Part shown: piece by piece, positions 24,498 through 32,582 of the stretch | Layout: each line of letters starts with the position of its first letter | Numbering within the stretch: the stretch's first letter is position 1 | Notes under the pieces: generated by a model | Databases searched by the model: none | What the model was told of the DNA's origin: nothing | What the model saw: only the letters and a program-made list of their open reading frames with translations | Translations under genes and position numbers: made by a program | Assembly (NCBI GenBank): GCA_019637395.1 | Contig: JAHBVR010000025.1 | Span: 55,046-119,045, forward strand | DNA from: Vulcanimicrobiota bacterium | GTDB taxonomy: Bacteria > Vulcanimicrobiota > Xenobia > Xenobiales > JADMJV01 | Direction of reading: 5' to 3' | DNA length: 64,000 nt

Positions 24498-25604
24498 GTG
24501 ATTCGGACCCAGAACATACCGCCCGCGCTGCTCTTCCAGGCTCCCGCCGCCCGACCGGCCGGCAGCGCTGGCAGCGACCGCGTCGAATTGGGCCAGAACC
24601 CTTCCGAATTCACTCCCGTCAATTTCCGCCAGATGCTGGCTTTGAGCAAAAGCGACCAGTCGCGCCTCGACCGCTCCGTTGGCGAAACCGCCTCGGTGCG
24701 CCTGCCCGGCCTCGACAAAGTCTGGGCTCAGGGCTTCACCGGCAAAGGCCAGACGATCGCCATCATCGATTCGGGCTTCTTTCCTCACGCCGACATCAAG
24801 GACCGCGTGGTCGGCTACGTGGACCTGGCCAGCGGCAAAGAAAAGTTGAGCGACAATTGGGGTCATGGTACCCACGTGGCCGGCATCGTGGCCGGCTCCG
24901 GTAAGAAGTCCGACGGCCGGGTCAAGGGCGTAGCGCCCGAGGCGAACCTGGTGGGCGTGCGTATCGGTTCGATGCAGCAGGCTATCGACGGGCTGCGCTG
25001 GGTGATCGCCAACAAAGACGAGCTCAACATCGGGGTAGTCAACATCTCGCTGGGCGAGACGGCAACCCAAAGCTATAAAAACGACCCCTGGTGCCAGGCC
25101 GTCGAGGACGCCACCAAAGCCGGGCTGACCGTAGTGGTGGCCGCCGGCAATGAAGGTGAGCGCGGACCCGGCAGCATCGCTACTCCGGGTATCTCGCCTT
25201 CGGCTATCACCGTGGGCGGGGTGGATGACCAGGGCACGGTCGACCCTTCCGACGACACCCCCTACCTCGAGGGCAGCTTCGGCCCCACCGCCGTCGACAA
25301 GCTGGCCAAGCCTGACGTCATGGCCCCGGCCATCAGCATCTACAGCACTCTCTCGCCCAGCTCCGGCCTGGACGATCCGACTCGCGCTCACATCGGCAAA
25401 GACTACATGACCATGGCCGGCACCAGTATGGCCACCCCCGCCGTGGCCGGCCTGGTGGCCCTGCTCAAACAAGCCCGCCCCGACCTCTCGCCGGCCGATC
25501 TCAAAGCCATCCTGCAAAAGTCCGTCTACCGGGGGGACCAAAATCTCCCTATCGTCCAGGCCGACGCCGCCCTGGAACTGGCCAAAGCTTACAAGGCCGC
25601 CTGA
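24498..25604 (+). CDS. Subtilisin-like serine protease (S8)
   Basis: This 368-residue protease has its triad at Asp91 (AIIDSGFF), His123 (NWGHGTHVAG) and Ser310 (MAGTSMATPAVAG), with oxyanion Asn in VVAAGNEGE. The first ~75 residues are a Pro/Ala-rich leader with SDRVELGQNP and no hydrophobic signal. The beginning (MIRTQNIPPALLFQAP) resembles MLIQTQKPNAPVLRAA of the glycine-zipper protein at 9.04 kb, supporting the GTG at 24498. The export route is unclear. The gene is divergent from the FHA gene. It could be intracellular, or exported by an unrecognised signal in that leader. Confidence 0.88.
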   Translation: MIRTQNIPPALLFQAPAARPAGSAGSDRVELGQNPSEFTPVNFRQMLALSKSDQSRLDRSVGETASVRLPGLDKVWAQGFTGKGQTIAIIDSGFFPHADIKDRVVGYVDLASGKEKLSDNWGHGTHVAGIVAGSGKKSDGRVKGVAPEANLVGVRIGSMQQAIDGLRWVIANKDELNIGVVNISLGETATQSYKNDPWCQAVEDATKAGLTVVVAAGNEGERGPGSIATPGISPSAITVGGVDDQGTVDPSDDTPYLEGSFGPTAVDKLAKPDVMAPAISIYSTLSPSSGLDDPTRAHIGKDYMTMAGTSMATPAVAGLVALLKQARPDLSPADLKAILQKSVYRGDQNLPIVQADAALELAKAYKAA

Positions 25605-25606
25605 AG

Positions 25607-25810
25607 TTAAGCGCTGGCGCGCAAGTCGGCGGGGTTCTCGGTCAGGTGACCGGCATAGAGCAAACAGGCCTGGATGTCCTCAGGTTCAACCTTGTCTGAC
25701 TTGATGATCACGGCTTCTAGCTGTTGGGCGAGTTCCAAAATCTCGGGATCACTGGCTTCGGGGTCCCGATGCATGATGTGGGTCGCTTCATGGACTTCCT
25801 TCGAGGCCAT
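25607..25810 (-). CDS. Small acidic protein, hypothetical
   Basis: This 67-residue frame is mostly helical in composition. It contains HEATH (within VHEATHIMHRD), which fits the HExxH zinc pattern, but the protein is far too short for a known metallopeptidase, so the match may be chance. It lies 40 nt downstream of the enoyl-CoA hydratase gene on the same strand and ends 2 nt from the convergent subtilase. No strong ribosome site is seen. The call rests on codon-like composition and position. Confidence 0.45.
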   Translation of the reverse strand: MASKEVHEATHIMHRDPEASDPEILELAQQLEAVIIKSDKVEPEDIQACLLYAGHLTENPADLRASA

Positions 25811-25850
25811 GGTAGGACACGCGGTGAAATCCCCATGTCCAGGATAAATT

Positions 25851-26564
25851 TCACTTCTTGAGGTTCGCTCCCAGGGAGAGGCTGCGGAAGGCTTCGGAGA
25901 TGCCGTTGGCCAGTTGCCCCTCGGGCACGGCCAGCAGGTCGCGCAGGATCATGGCTTTGGTTTTGCGGTAGGCGTCGCCCGCGACCTTGGCGGCGGCGCG
26001 GGCGCGCTCCTCGGTGACCGAGTGCAGGTACTCGAGGGGGCGGAGTTCGTCCAGGAAGCCGAGCGCCAGGGCTTCTTCGGGCGGGAAGGTCATACCGAGC
26101 ATCAGCGCCCGCGTGTAAGCCCGCGGATGTAAGCGCAGGCGCGCCAACTGGTAGACGAACTCCGGCAGGGCCAGGCCGATGGCCGTCTCGTTCAGGCCGA
26201 TCTTGTAGGGGCCCGGAGTGGCCAGGGCCAGGTCGCAAGCCAGCAAAAGCACCGTGCCACCGGCCATGGAGTGGCCCTCGACGGCGGCCGCCACCGGCAC
26301 CGGAAATTCCAGCACGGTGCGGATGGTGCGCTCGAACAGATTGACGGCCTGCTGGAATTCGTCCGGAGGCAGCTTGGGCAGCAGCTTGAGATCCAGGCCG
26401 CCGCTGAAAAAGCCGCTACGACCCGAGATGACCACCGCCTCAGCCGTACGGGCCTGCTCCAGGGCGGCCATCAGATCAGTCAGAAACGCCGGATTCATAG
26501 CGTTGGCCTTGCCGTCGTCCATGCGGACGCGGGCCAGGCCCTCATGAATTTCGCAAGTAACCAT
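25851..26564 (-). CDS. Enoyl-CoA hydratase/isomerase family protein
   Basis: This 237-residue crotonase-fold protein has the oxyanion-hole elements SGRSGFFSGGLDLKLL and VEGHSMAGGTVLLLACDLA, and a Glu in the LNETAIGLALP segment at the catalytic position of hydratases. The second catalytic Glu is less clear, so isomerase or hydrolase activity is possible. It sits 6 nt after argS on the same strand and is likely cotranscribed, though no fatty acid pathway genes adjoin. Confidence 0.86.
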   Translation of the reverse strand: MVTCEIHEGLARVRMDDGKANAMNPAFLTDLMAALEQARTAEAVVISGRSGFFSGGLDLKLLPKLPPDEFQQAVNLFERTIRTVLEFPVPVAAAVEGHSMAGGTVLLLACDLALATPGPYKIGLNETAIGLALPEFVYQLARLRLHPRAYTRALMLGMTFPPEEALALGFLDELRPLEYLHSVTEERARAAAKVAGDAYRKTKAMILRDLLAVPEGQLANGISEAFRSLSLGANLKK

Positions 26565-26570
26565 CAGAAC

Positions 26571-28340
26571 CTACATCCTCTCCGGAATCTCGATGCCCAG
26601 CAACCCCAGTCCCAGCTCCAGTTGGGTCAGCACGGCCCGGGACAGGCGCAAACGCGAACCGCGCACCGCTTCGTCCTTTTCTTCCAGAATCTTGGGTGAG
26701 GCCACCCAAAACGTCGAAAACGCCTGAGCCAGAGTAAACACATGCTCGGCTACAAAGTGGGGAGCGCGTTTTTCAAAAGCCAGATGCACGGCCCCGTTGA
26801 AACCGTCGAGCGCCAGCACCAAAGCTTTCTCTTCAGGCAAGAGCACTTGAATGGGAGCCTCACCCAAGCCCTGCTCGGCAGCCTTGCGCAAAAGCGATTT
26901 AACGCGCACCCCCTGAAATTGCAGATAAGGGCCGGTCTTGCCCTCAAAACTGGTGAAGCGATCCAGATCAAAGACGTAGTCGGTCAACCGGTAGTTGGAC
27001 AGGTCGGCAAATTTCAGCGCGGCCGTTCCCACCATCAGAGCGGTCTTCTCCCGCTCCGCCGGCGAGAGTTCCTTACCGTAGCCGCCCTCTTCCATCTTCT
27101 CCAGCGCCCGCTCACGGCACGAAGTGATCAAATCATGCAGCTTGATCACTCCTCCCGAGCGCGTCTTGAAGGGCTTGCCGTCGGTCCCGTTCATGGTTCC
27201 AAAACCGATGTGCTCCAGCCGCGACTCCTGACTCAGACCGGCCGCCTGGGCGGCCCGGAAGACCTGAGTAAAATGCAGAGCCTGGCGCTGATCCACCACG
27301 TACAAAAACAGATCGGGCTTGACCTCGCGCTCTCGCTCCACGATGGTGGCCAGATCGGTCGTTCCGTACATGGCGGAACCCTCGGACGAGACCAGTAGCA
27401 GCGGCGGCACCGTCTTTTTGTCTTCCTCCCGGGCCACCTCGATGACCAGCGCGCCCTCGCTGGGTACGGCCACGCCTGCCTGGCGAGCCTTCTCGACCAG
27501 CTCCTCAATCAGGTAATTGACATCGCTCTCGCCCTTCCACAGATCGAAGTGAATATTCAAAGCCGTGAACTCACGCTCCAGGGCGAACTTGCTGACCTTC
27601 CAGAAATGCTTGTGCAGGGCCAGGTAGCCGGCCCGGCCTTTCTGCAGCTCGGCGGTGGCCTTGCGGGCCCGGTCGCGGTAAGCCACATCTTCCTTCATGC
27701 GGGCGCTGGCGGCCGGATACATGCGATCCAGATCCTCCATCGAGACCGGAGGTTCCTCGATAAACATCGACTCGTCATAATCCGCCCGGAAATAGGGCAG
27801 CTCCGGCTGCTCGTCCTCCAGCGAGATGATCAGCAAGCCGATCTGCAGGCCCCAGTCGCCGAAGTGGGCGTCGCTGGTCACCTGATGTCCCAGGGCGCGG
27901 GCGATGCGCTGCAGCGAATCACCGATGACGGTGGCGCGCAGATGGCCCACGTGCATGGGTTTGGCCACGTTGGGACCGGCGAAGTCCACCAAAACCCGTA
28001 AGGGCTGAGCTACCGGCGTCAGACCCGAGCGCGCATCCTCGGCCAGGCGATTGGCCTGGGCGGCCAGTGCTTCATCACTCAGGGCCAGGTTGATGAAACC
28101 GGGGCCGGCCACGCTGGTCTCGCGCAGCAGCGCTTGACCGCGTAACGACTCCAGCAGACGATCGGCCAACGCGCGCGGGTTCTCCCCCTTCTGTTTGGCG
28201 CCGGCCAGGGCGCCGTTGCACTGGAAATCTCCCAGATCGGGGCGGGCCGAGCGGCGCACCTCGGCCAGGTGGGGGTCGAGCCCTTCCCGAGAAAATTCGG
28301 GTCCAAGCAAGTTGGTCAACTGCGTAGCGAAATCGATCAT
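26571..28340 (-). CDS. argS: Arginine-tRNA ligase
   Basis: This 589-residue class I synthetase charges tRNA-Arg. The N-terminal add-1 domain ends with GPGFINLAL. The HIGH-type signature is HVGHLRATVIGDSL after VDFAGPNVAKPMH. The anticodon-binding DALR domain closes the protein, ending ELGLGLLGIEIPERM, typical of ArgS. The KMSKS loop is degenerate (GKPFKTRSGG), as in many bacterial ArgS. The length is normal. A TTGCCT-17-TAGGCC promoter lies 6 nt before the ATG. It is first in an operon with the enoyl-CoA hydratase. Confidence 0.96.
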   Translation of the reverse strand: MIDFATQLTNLLGPEFSREGLDPHLAEVRRSARPDLGDFQCNGALAGAKQKGENPRALADRLLESLRGQALLRETSVAGPGFINLALSDEALAAQANRLAEDARSGLTPVAQPLRVLVDFAGPNVAKPMHVGHLRATVIGDSLQRIARALGHQVTSDAHFGDWGLQIGLLIISLEDEQPELPYFRADYDESMFIEEPPVSMEDLDRMYPAASARMKEDVAYRDRARKATAELQKGRAGYLALHKHFWKVSKFALEREFTALNIHFDLWKGESDVNYLIEELVEKARQAGVAVPSEGALVIEVAREEDKKTVPPLLLVSSEGSAMYGTTDLATIVEREREVKPDLFLYVVDQRQALHFTQVFRAAQAAGLSQESRLEHIGFGTMNGTDGKPFKTRSGGVIKLHDLITSCRERALEKMEEGGYGKELSPAEREKTALMVGTAALKFADLSNYRLTDYVFDLDRFTSFEGKTGPYLQFQGVRVKSLLRKAAEQGLGEAPIQVLLPEEKALVLALDGFNGAVHLAFEKRAPHFVAEHVFTLAQAFSTFWVASPKILEEKDEAVRGSRLRLSRAVLTQLELGLGLLGIEIPERM

Positions 28341-28346
28341 TCCCCA

Positions 28347-28375
28347 GGCCTATCACGATCCGGGCGGTTAGGCAA
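28347..28375 (-). promoter_or_regulatory. Promoter TTGCCT-17-TAGGCC of argS
   Basis: Minus strand: TTGCCT (28370-28375), 17 nt, TAGGCC (28347-28352), then tgggga and the ATG. This predicts a leaderless or nearly leaderless argS transcript. Confidence 0.55.
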
Positions 28376-28446
28376 GATACAGGGACAAACTGGCTGCTGC
28401 AGAACAGAGCAGAAGTGCGTCAATGTTTACATGGTCGGGACCGATT

Positions 28447-28476
28447 TTGGAATAGTTTCTCCTGACTGTGTAAAAT
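28447..28476 (+). promoter_or_regulatory. Promoter TTGGAA-18-TAAAAT of pseudopilin cluster 2
   Basis: TTGGAA (28447-28452), 18 nt, TAAAAT (28471-28476). The same TAAAAT hexamer serves cluster 1. The predicted leader is about 25 nt, with ggagg (28493-28497) as ribosome site. Confidence 0.6.
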
Positions 28477-28508
28477 AGGAGTTTGGGCGGAGGGAGGTGT
28501 CGCGACCC

Positions 28509-30659
28509 ATGGCTAAAGCGAAGCGCAAGGGCTTCTCCATGCTCGAGCTGATCTTCACGGCCGGCCTGATGGGCATGTCGGTCGGTTTATTCATGTTGAG
28601 TGGAGGCACCCGACTCAAGGCCAAACCCGGAGCGGACGCTCTGGCCCAGGCTCTGGCCAACGAGTTGGGACAGGCCCGCTTGCTGGCCATGCGCCAGCTC
28701 AGCCCGGTGGCCGTCATGTTTCCCTGCGACGGCAATCGGCCGCACAGCGCTTCCCTTTATCAACTCGAAGGCTTGACCAACCCGCACGTTTCCCGCTCGC
28801 ACAACTTTGCCGGCGATTTCCCCGGTTTTTCGTTGTTCCTCGGCAACTGGTCCGGTCTGGAAAGCTCCGATCCGCTGGTGGTCGGCACCAAGTGGTCCGA
28901 GTTTGACGTGGCTCAGTGGCTGCCCGACGCTCGCGAGAAAGACTGCGCCCTGGTTTTCATGCCCGACGGAACGGTGCGCGGAATCCGGGCCGGCGTCGGC
29001 CTGCCCCAGTTCAACGGGGAATACCACATCGCCGTCTCGGCCGGGGTGAGCTACTCCGGGGATACGCTCAGCGGCGCCGGAGAGACCAACACGGTGTGCC
29101 TCAACGGCGGCGGCGCTATTCGCATCGAGAGTGGCCTGACCGGATCCACCATCAAAACCACCGGGACGATGCCTGATTCCCATCCGCCTTCCGCGCCGGT
29201 GGCCCAGACTTATGTTGGGCATGCCCAGGGATTGCCCAAGGGCAACAGTTCCCTACCGGAACCGGTAGATGGTAATCCAACTACTATTCCTCCCGATGGA
29301 TTTGCCACGGTAACGGCTTTCGCAGTCGATCAGAACCAATCGGGGGAACGTCTTTACCTGCGCTGGGACGTTGACCCACCCTCCGGCCGCGGCAAAGGGG
29401 TCTTTTCCATTCCCGCCGACGGTGATCGGGGGGTGGCCATGGACTTCAATCCCCAGGCGACCGTGCTGGAGGGGGGCTCGGGCCAGATCAAACCCGCTTA
29501 CCAGAGCAGTTATCAATGGCGTCCTCCGGCCGATGCCGAGCCCGGCGATCAATTTCGCCTGAAGCTGATGATTCAGAACCAGGATACCGGAGTCTGGGAG
29601 GAAGTGGCCATCCGCAAGGTCGATATCGCCCCCTATGGAGCGGTTCTTTTCGAGTATTCCAAGGGAAGCGAGCGGGCTCTCTATCGAATGCACGCCAACG
29701 GCACCGGTAAACGCCGTTTTCACGTGGCTCCCTCCACGCCGGCCCAGCCCCAAGACTACCACGAATATTGCCCGGCTGCTTCCTCGGATGGCAACCGTAT
29801 TATTTTTCTCTCGGACAATCGGCCCGGGGTTCCCGCCGGTTGTCAGGACATCTTCCTGACCGATCGGCAAGGGCTGACCTGCATTCAGGTAACCAAGGGC
29901 CTCCAATGCGAGGCTCCCTGCCTCAGCCCGGACGGCAGCCACGTGGCCTTCAAACGCTGGAATGTCGACCACTATGAGCTCTGCACCGCTCCCGTCGCTC
30001 CCATGACCACTCCCGCCACCGTGCACACGTTGCCCAGCGCCGGGCCGGCCGTGTTAGACCTGTCTGGTGTGCCCCTTGCCGAGGCATTTCACGGCAAAGA
30101 AAACGCCAGCGGATTTCTCCGCCACGTCTACCGAGAAGAGCGTCTGTTGTGGGAGCCCGGTTCTCCTAACAGGATTTACTTTACCAAGACGCTGATCGGC
30201 CACCAGGCCGCCAGCTATGATGTGGGGGATCACCCGTTTATCTTCCATGTGGAAGTGAATCGAGCCGGGCAGTACCATGCCGGACCCTTCTACCCCTGGC
30301 CGGATAGCTACCAATACGGCAGTTGGTCCCCGAGCCGTTCTCCCTACTCGGGCTACATCTTCCGCCCGGTGGACGGAGCCGATCATCAGGGCGATCCTTT
30401 CATCAAACTGGACGGTCCCGGCTGGTCCCTGGGGGCGCTGGGCAGTCCTGGTTATTATGACAGCCAACCCACTCCCTATTTGAAGGGACAGGGAGCCGGC
30501 AGCGAGGCGTTGCTGATCTGCCGCAGTCCGGCCGGCGACCCGGCTAACCATCAGTCTATCAGCATTCTTCCGCGGGGAGCCACCAACGACGCCCAGATCA
30601 CTTCGATCACGCCCGAGCTGAGCAGCAGTAACGCCACGTGGCCGGTTTATCTCCGCTAA
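28509..30659 (+). CDS. Pseudopilin fused to a TolB/WD40-like propeller domain
   Basis: The protein of about 716 residues begins KRKG then FSMLELIFTAG, a prepilin site with Glu at +5, followed by a FimT/GspH-like region (QALANELGQARLLAMRQ). The C-terminal half has repeats of the TolB/PD40 type: AASSDGNRIIFLSDN with DIFLTDRQG, then CLSPDGSHVAFKRW with YELCTAP, and later SYQYGSWSPSRSPYSGYIF. These are beta-propeller blades. Fusing a pilin helix to a propeller would place the propeller on the filament tip. ATG at 28509 is preferred to GTG at 28497. It is first of four pseudopilin-type genes. Confidence 0.78.
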   Translation: MAKAKRKGFSMLELIFTAGLMGMSVGLFMLSGGTRLKAKPGADALAQALANELGQARLLAMRQLSPVAVMFPCDGNRPHSASLYQLEGLTNPHVSRSHNFAGDFPGFSLFLGNWSGLESSDPLVVGTKWSEFDVAQWLPDAREKDCALVFMPDGTVRGIRAGVGLPQFNGEYHIAVSAGVSYSGDTLSGAGETNTVCLNGGGAIRIESGLTGSTIKTTGTMPDSHPPSAPVAQTYVGHAQGLPKGNSSLPEPVDGNPTTIPPDGFATVTAFAVDQNQSGERLYLRWDVDPPSGRGKGVFSIPADGDRGVAMDFNPQATVLEGGSGQIKPAYQSSYQWRPPADAEPGDQFRLKLMIQNQDTGVWEEVAIRKVDIAPYGAVLFEYSKGSERALYRMHANGTGKRRFHVAPSTPAQPQDYHEYCPAASSDGNRIIFLSDNRPGVPAGCQDIFLTDRQGLTCIQVTKGLQCEAPCLSPDGSHVAFKRWNVDHYELCTAPVAPMTTPATVHTLPSAGPAVLDLSGVPLAEAFHGKENASGFLRHVYREERLLWEPGSPNRIYFTKTLIGHQAASYDVGDHPFIFHVEVNRAGQYHAGPFYPWPDSYQYGSWSPSRSPYSGYIFRPVDGADHQGDPFIKLDGPGWSLGALGSPGYYDSQPTPYLKGQGAGSEALLICRSPAGDPANHQSISILPRGATNDAQITSITPELSSSNATWPVYLR

Positions 30660-31483
30660 GGCGGGCGCGCGGCCTGAGCATGGCCGAGGCTATCGTGGCC
30701 ATGTTTGTGTTATTGGGGGGATTTACCGTCCTTTTCCGGCTTTTTCACACGGCCGTGCACTACTCTAATATTGTCGATTCGCGCCAGAACAAAGTGCGCA
30801 TCGCCCTTAACAAGTTGGAAGAGATTCGTGCCTGGAGCCAGTCGGTCCACGAGCCGGTGGGCAGCCTGGCGTTTGATAACGCCTGGCCCTACTGGCAAGA
30901 CCTGGAAGGTACGGACGACGAGAATCCGGAGATCCGTTGGAAAGTGAAAGTTCTCCAACACACTCTCTATTCTCCGTGCCAGAGCTTCGAAGCGGTGAAG
31001 CCGGTGGCCCGGCGCCGAGAAATGGCGCGCTGCTGCAAGCAGGTAGCGGTGCTGGTCAATGACGGCGATCCGGAAATGAGCGGAACCGGGATGTCGCACC
31101 ACCCCGTCGTTCTCACCACCTTGATCGGCCAGCCTTCCGTGGATCCGGCGGCGACCGGCACGTTTCAGGTCAGCGTAACCGGCCCGGTCGCCAACCTGGG
31201 CCCGGATGCTTCCGCCGGCCCTTATATCGCCAGGCTTACCACCGGGGGAAGAGAGCTCCTCGACGTTTTCTTTTTCTGGAACACTTTGGGCAACGCCGCG
31301 GCTACGGTGGTGGAGAGTGGTCCGGGCACGGGCCGCCAGGTGGAGGTCGTTCATAAGATTAAAGTTCCGGATGGAGCGGATGTCTACAGTGTCCCGGGAA
31401 CGTGCCAGGCTACGGCCACCTGCAAGTTCCGAGGCTACACTCTGGTGAATCCCACCGGTCCGTCCATTGACCTGCACGACTGA
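30638..31483 (+). CDS. Minor pseudopilin, PilV-like (cluster 2)
   Basis: This 281-residue protein starts with GTG inside the end of the previous gene (22-nt overlap). The leader RARG is followed by LSMAEAIVAMFVLLGG, a prepilin site with Glu at +5. The first helix runs to about residue 45, then a large globular domain with CQATATCKF and RCCKQVAV Cys clusters that may form disulfides. The stop overlaps the next ATG by one base. Confidence 0.8.
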   Translation: MAGLSPLRRARGLSMAEAIVAMFVLLGGFTVLFRLFHTAVHYSNIVDSRQNKVRIALNKLEEIRAWSQSVHEPVGSLAFDNAWPYWQDLEGTDDENPEIRWKVKVLQHTLYSPCQSFEAVKPVARRREMARCCKQVAVLVNDGDPEMSGTGMSHHPVVLTTLIGQPSVDPAATGTFQVSVTGPVANLGPDASAGPYIARLTTGGRELLDVFFFWNTLGNAAATVVESGPGTGRQVEVVHKIKVPDGADVYSVPGTCQATATCKFRGYTLVNPTGPSIDLHD

Positions 31484-32079
31484 TGTTGAAACGAGGCTTC
31501 ACCATTCTGGAAACGCTGATCACCATCACCCTGGTCTCGCTGGTTTTCGGAATGTTCGTGCTGCTTCTACGCGACTCGTTCCAGTTGTCTCGCCGGATGG
31601 CCAGCAAGGACGAAGCGCGGCGGGTGACGCAGGTGGCTCTGGACCGTATGCTGACGGAAGCTCGCGAAGCCGACGAAATTCTCGCCGGTCCCAACAATCG
31701 GCTGAATCTGACCAAGGTCATCGCCCAGGATGACGTCCGCTGCCCGGCTCCCCTGTCCTACCCTCTGCCGGATGGCTATGGACTGCCTGCCCCACCTTCC
31801 CCGGTAACTTTTTCTCCTTTCGAGCCCAGCCTGCGCCGCCAGGTCCTCTATCGCTTGAGTGCGAGTGGCAGCTTGCTGCGCGAAACCGGCCCGGTCGGGG
31901 GAGCGGTCTCCAACGGGTTGGAACTGGCCAGCGGCCTGACCGGTCTGCGTTGTGAATGGGCTGCTGGTCCCCCCCTGCTCAATCAGCGCTTGTTGGTCAT
32001 CGTGCTGACCTATCTGGATGGCAAGCATCTGCGACCGATCAAGGGCATGGTGGTGTGCCCGGGAATCCGGAGGAACTGA
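31483..32079 (+). CDS. Minor pseudopilin, PilW-like (cluster 2)
   Basis: In the 198-residue protein, MLKRG is followed by FTILETLITITLVSL, a canonical prepilin N-terminus with Glu at +5. A long amphipathic helix then has ARRVTQVALDRMLTEAREAD, and a beta domain ends with LTYLDGKHLRPIKGMVVCPG. It sits in the same operon, directly coupled to the PilV-like gene (TGATG), with the PilX-like gene 2 nt after its stop. Confidence 0.85.
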   Translation: MLKRGFTILETLITITLVSLVFGMFVLLLRDSFQLSRRMASKDEARRVTQVALDRMLTEAREADEILAGPNNRLNLTKVIAQDDVRCPAPLSYPLPDGYGLPAPPSPVTFSPFEPSLRRQVLYRLSASGSLLRETGPVGGAVSNGLELASGLTGLRCEWAAGPPLLNQRLLVIVLTYLDGKHLRPIKGMVVCPGIRRN

Positions 32080-32081
32080 GG

Positions 32082-32582
32082 ATGCGCCGCCGCGGCATGC
32101 TGTTGATTGTGGCCTTGCTGGTGCTGGGAGTGGCGCTGCTGGCCGGTATGGGTTTGATGACCTCGCAGGTTTCCAATTACCGCGGGGTGCACTCGGCCGA
32201 AGACGCTGCCCTGGCCCTGTGCCTGGCTCAAGCCGGGCTGGAGGATGCCCGCCTGAAGTTGGAACGGGACGCCCTGTTTCCCCCTCATGGGGATGGCAAT
32301 CTGGTCGATCCGGATGACGGGGCCAAGCCGCAAGAGCAATCGCTCTTTACCTATAGCGAAGACATGTTCTGGGATGCCAAAAGAATAGGTTGCTATCGGG
32401 TGAGTATTGACTCCAGCTTCGCCGCTCCCTATCAGTTTGTGCGCGTCACCTCCAATGGCCTGGTGGGGCCGGCCGAAGCGCCCACCGCTCAGCGCGTCAT
32501 CAAAGTCGACCTGGACATCAGTACCGATCGGCCGAACACCACCTTCCAACCCCTCAAGGTCGAGGATCTCTCGGGTCTATAG
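32082..32582 (+). CDS. PilX/GspK-like minor pseudopilin (cluster 2)
   Basis: The 166-residue protein starts MRRRG, then MLLIVALLVLGVALLAGMG: a prepilin-like leader and helix without Glu at +5, as in GspK/PilX. The segment SAEDAALALCLAQAGLEDARLKL matches the conserved stretch after the helix in this family. It is the last gene of cluster 2. Its 3' end overlaps the convergent giant gene by 29 nt. It is much shorter than its counterpart in cluster 1 (about 655 residues). Confidence 0.8.
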   Translation: MRRRGMLLIVALLVLGVALLAGMGLMTSQVSNYRGVHSAEDAALALCLAQAGLEDARLKLERDALFPPHGDGNLVDPDDGAKPQEQSLFTYSEDMFWDAKRIGCYRVSIDSSFAAPYQFVRVTSNGLVGPAEAPTAQRVIKVDLDISTDRPNTTFQPLKVEDLSGL

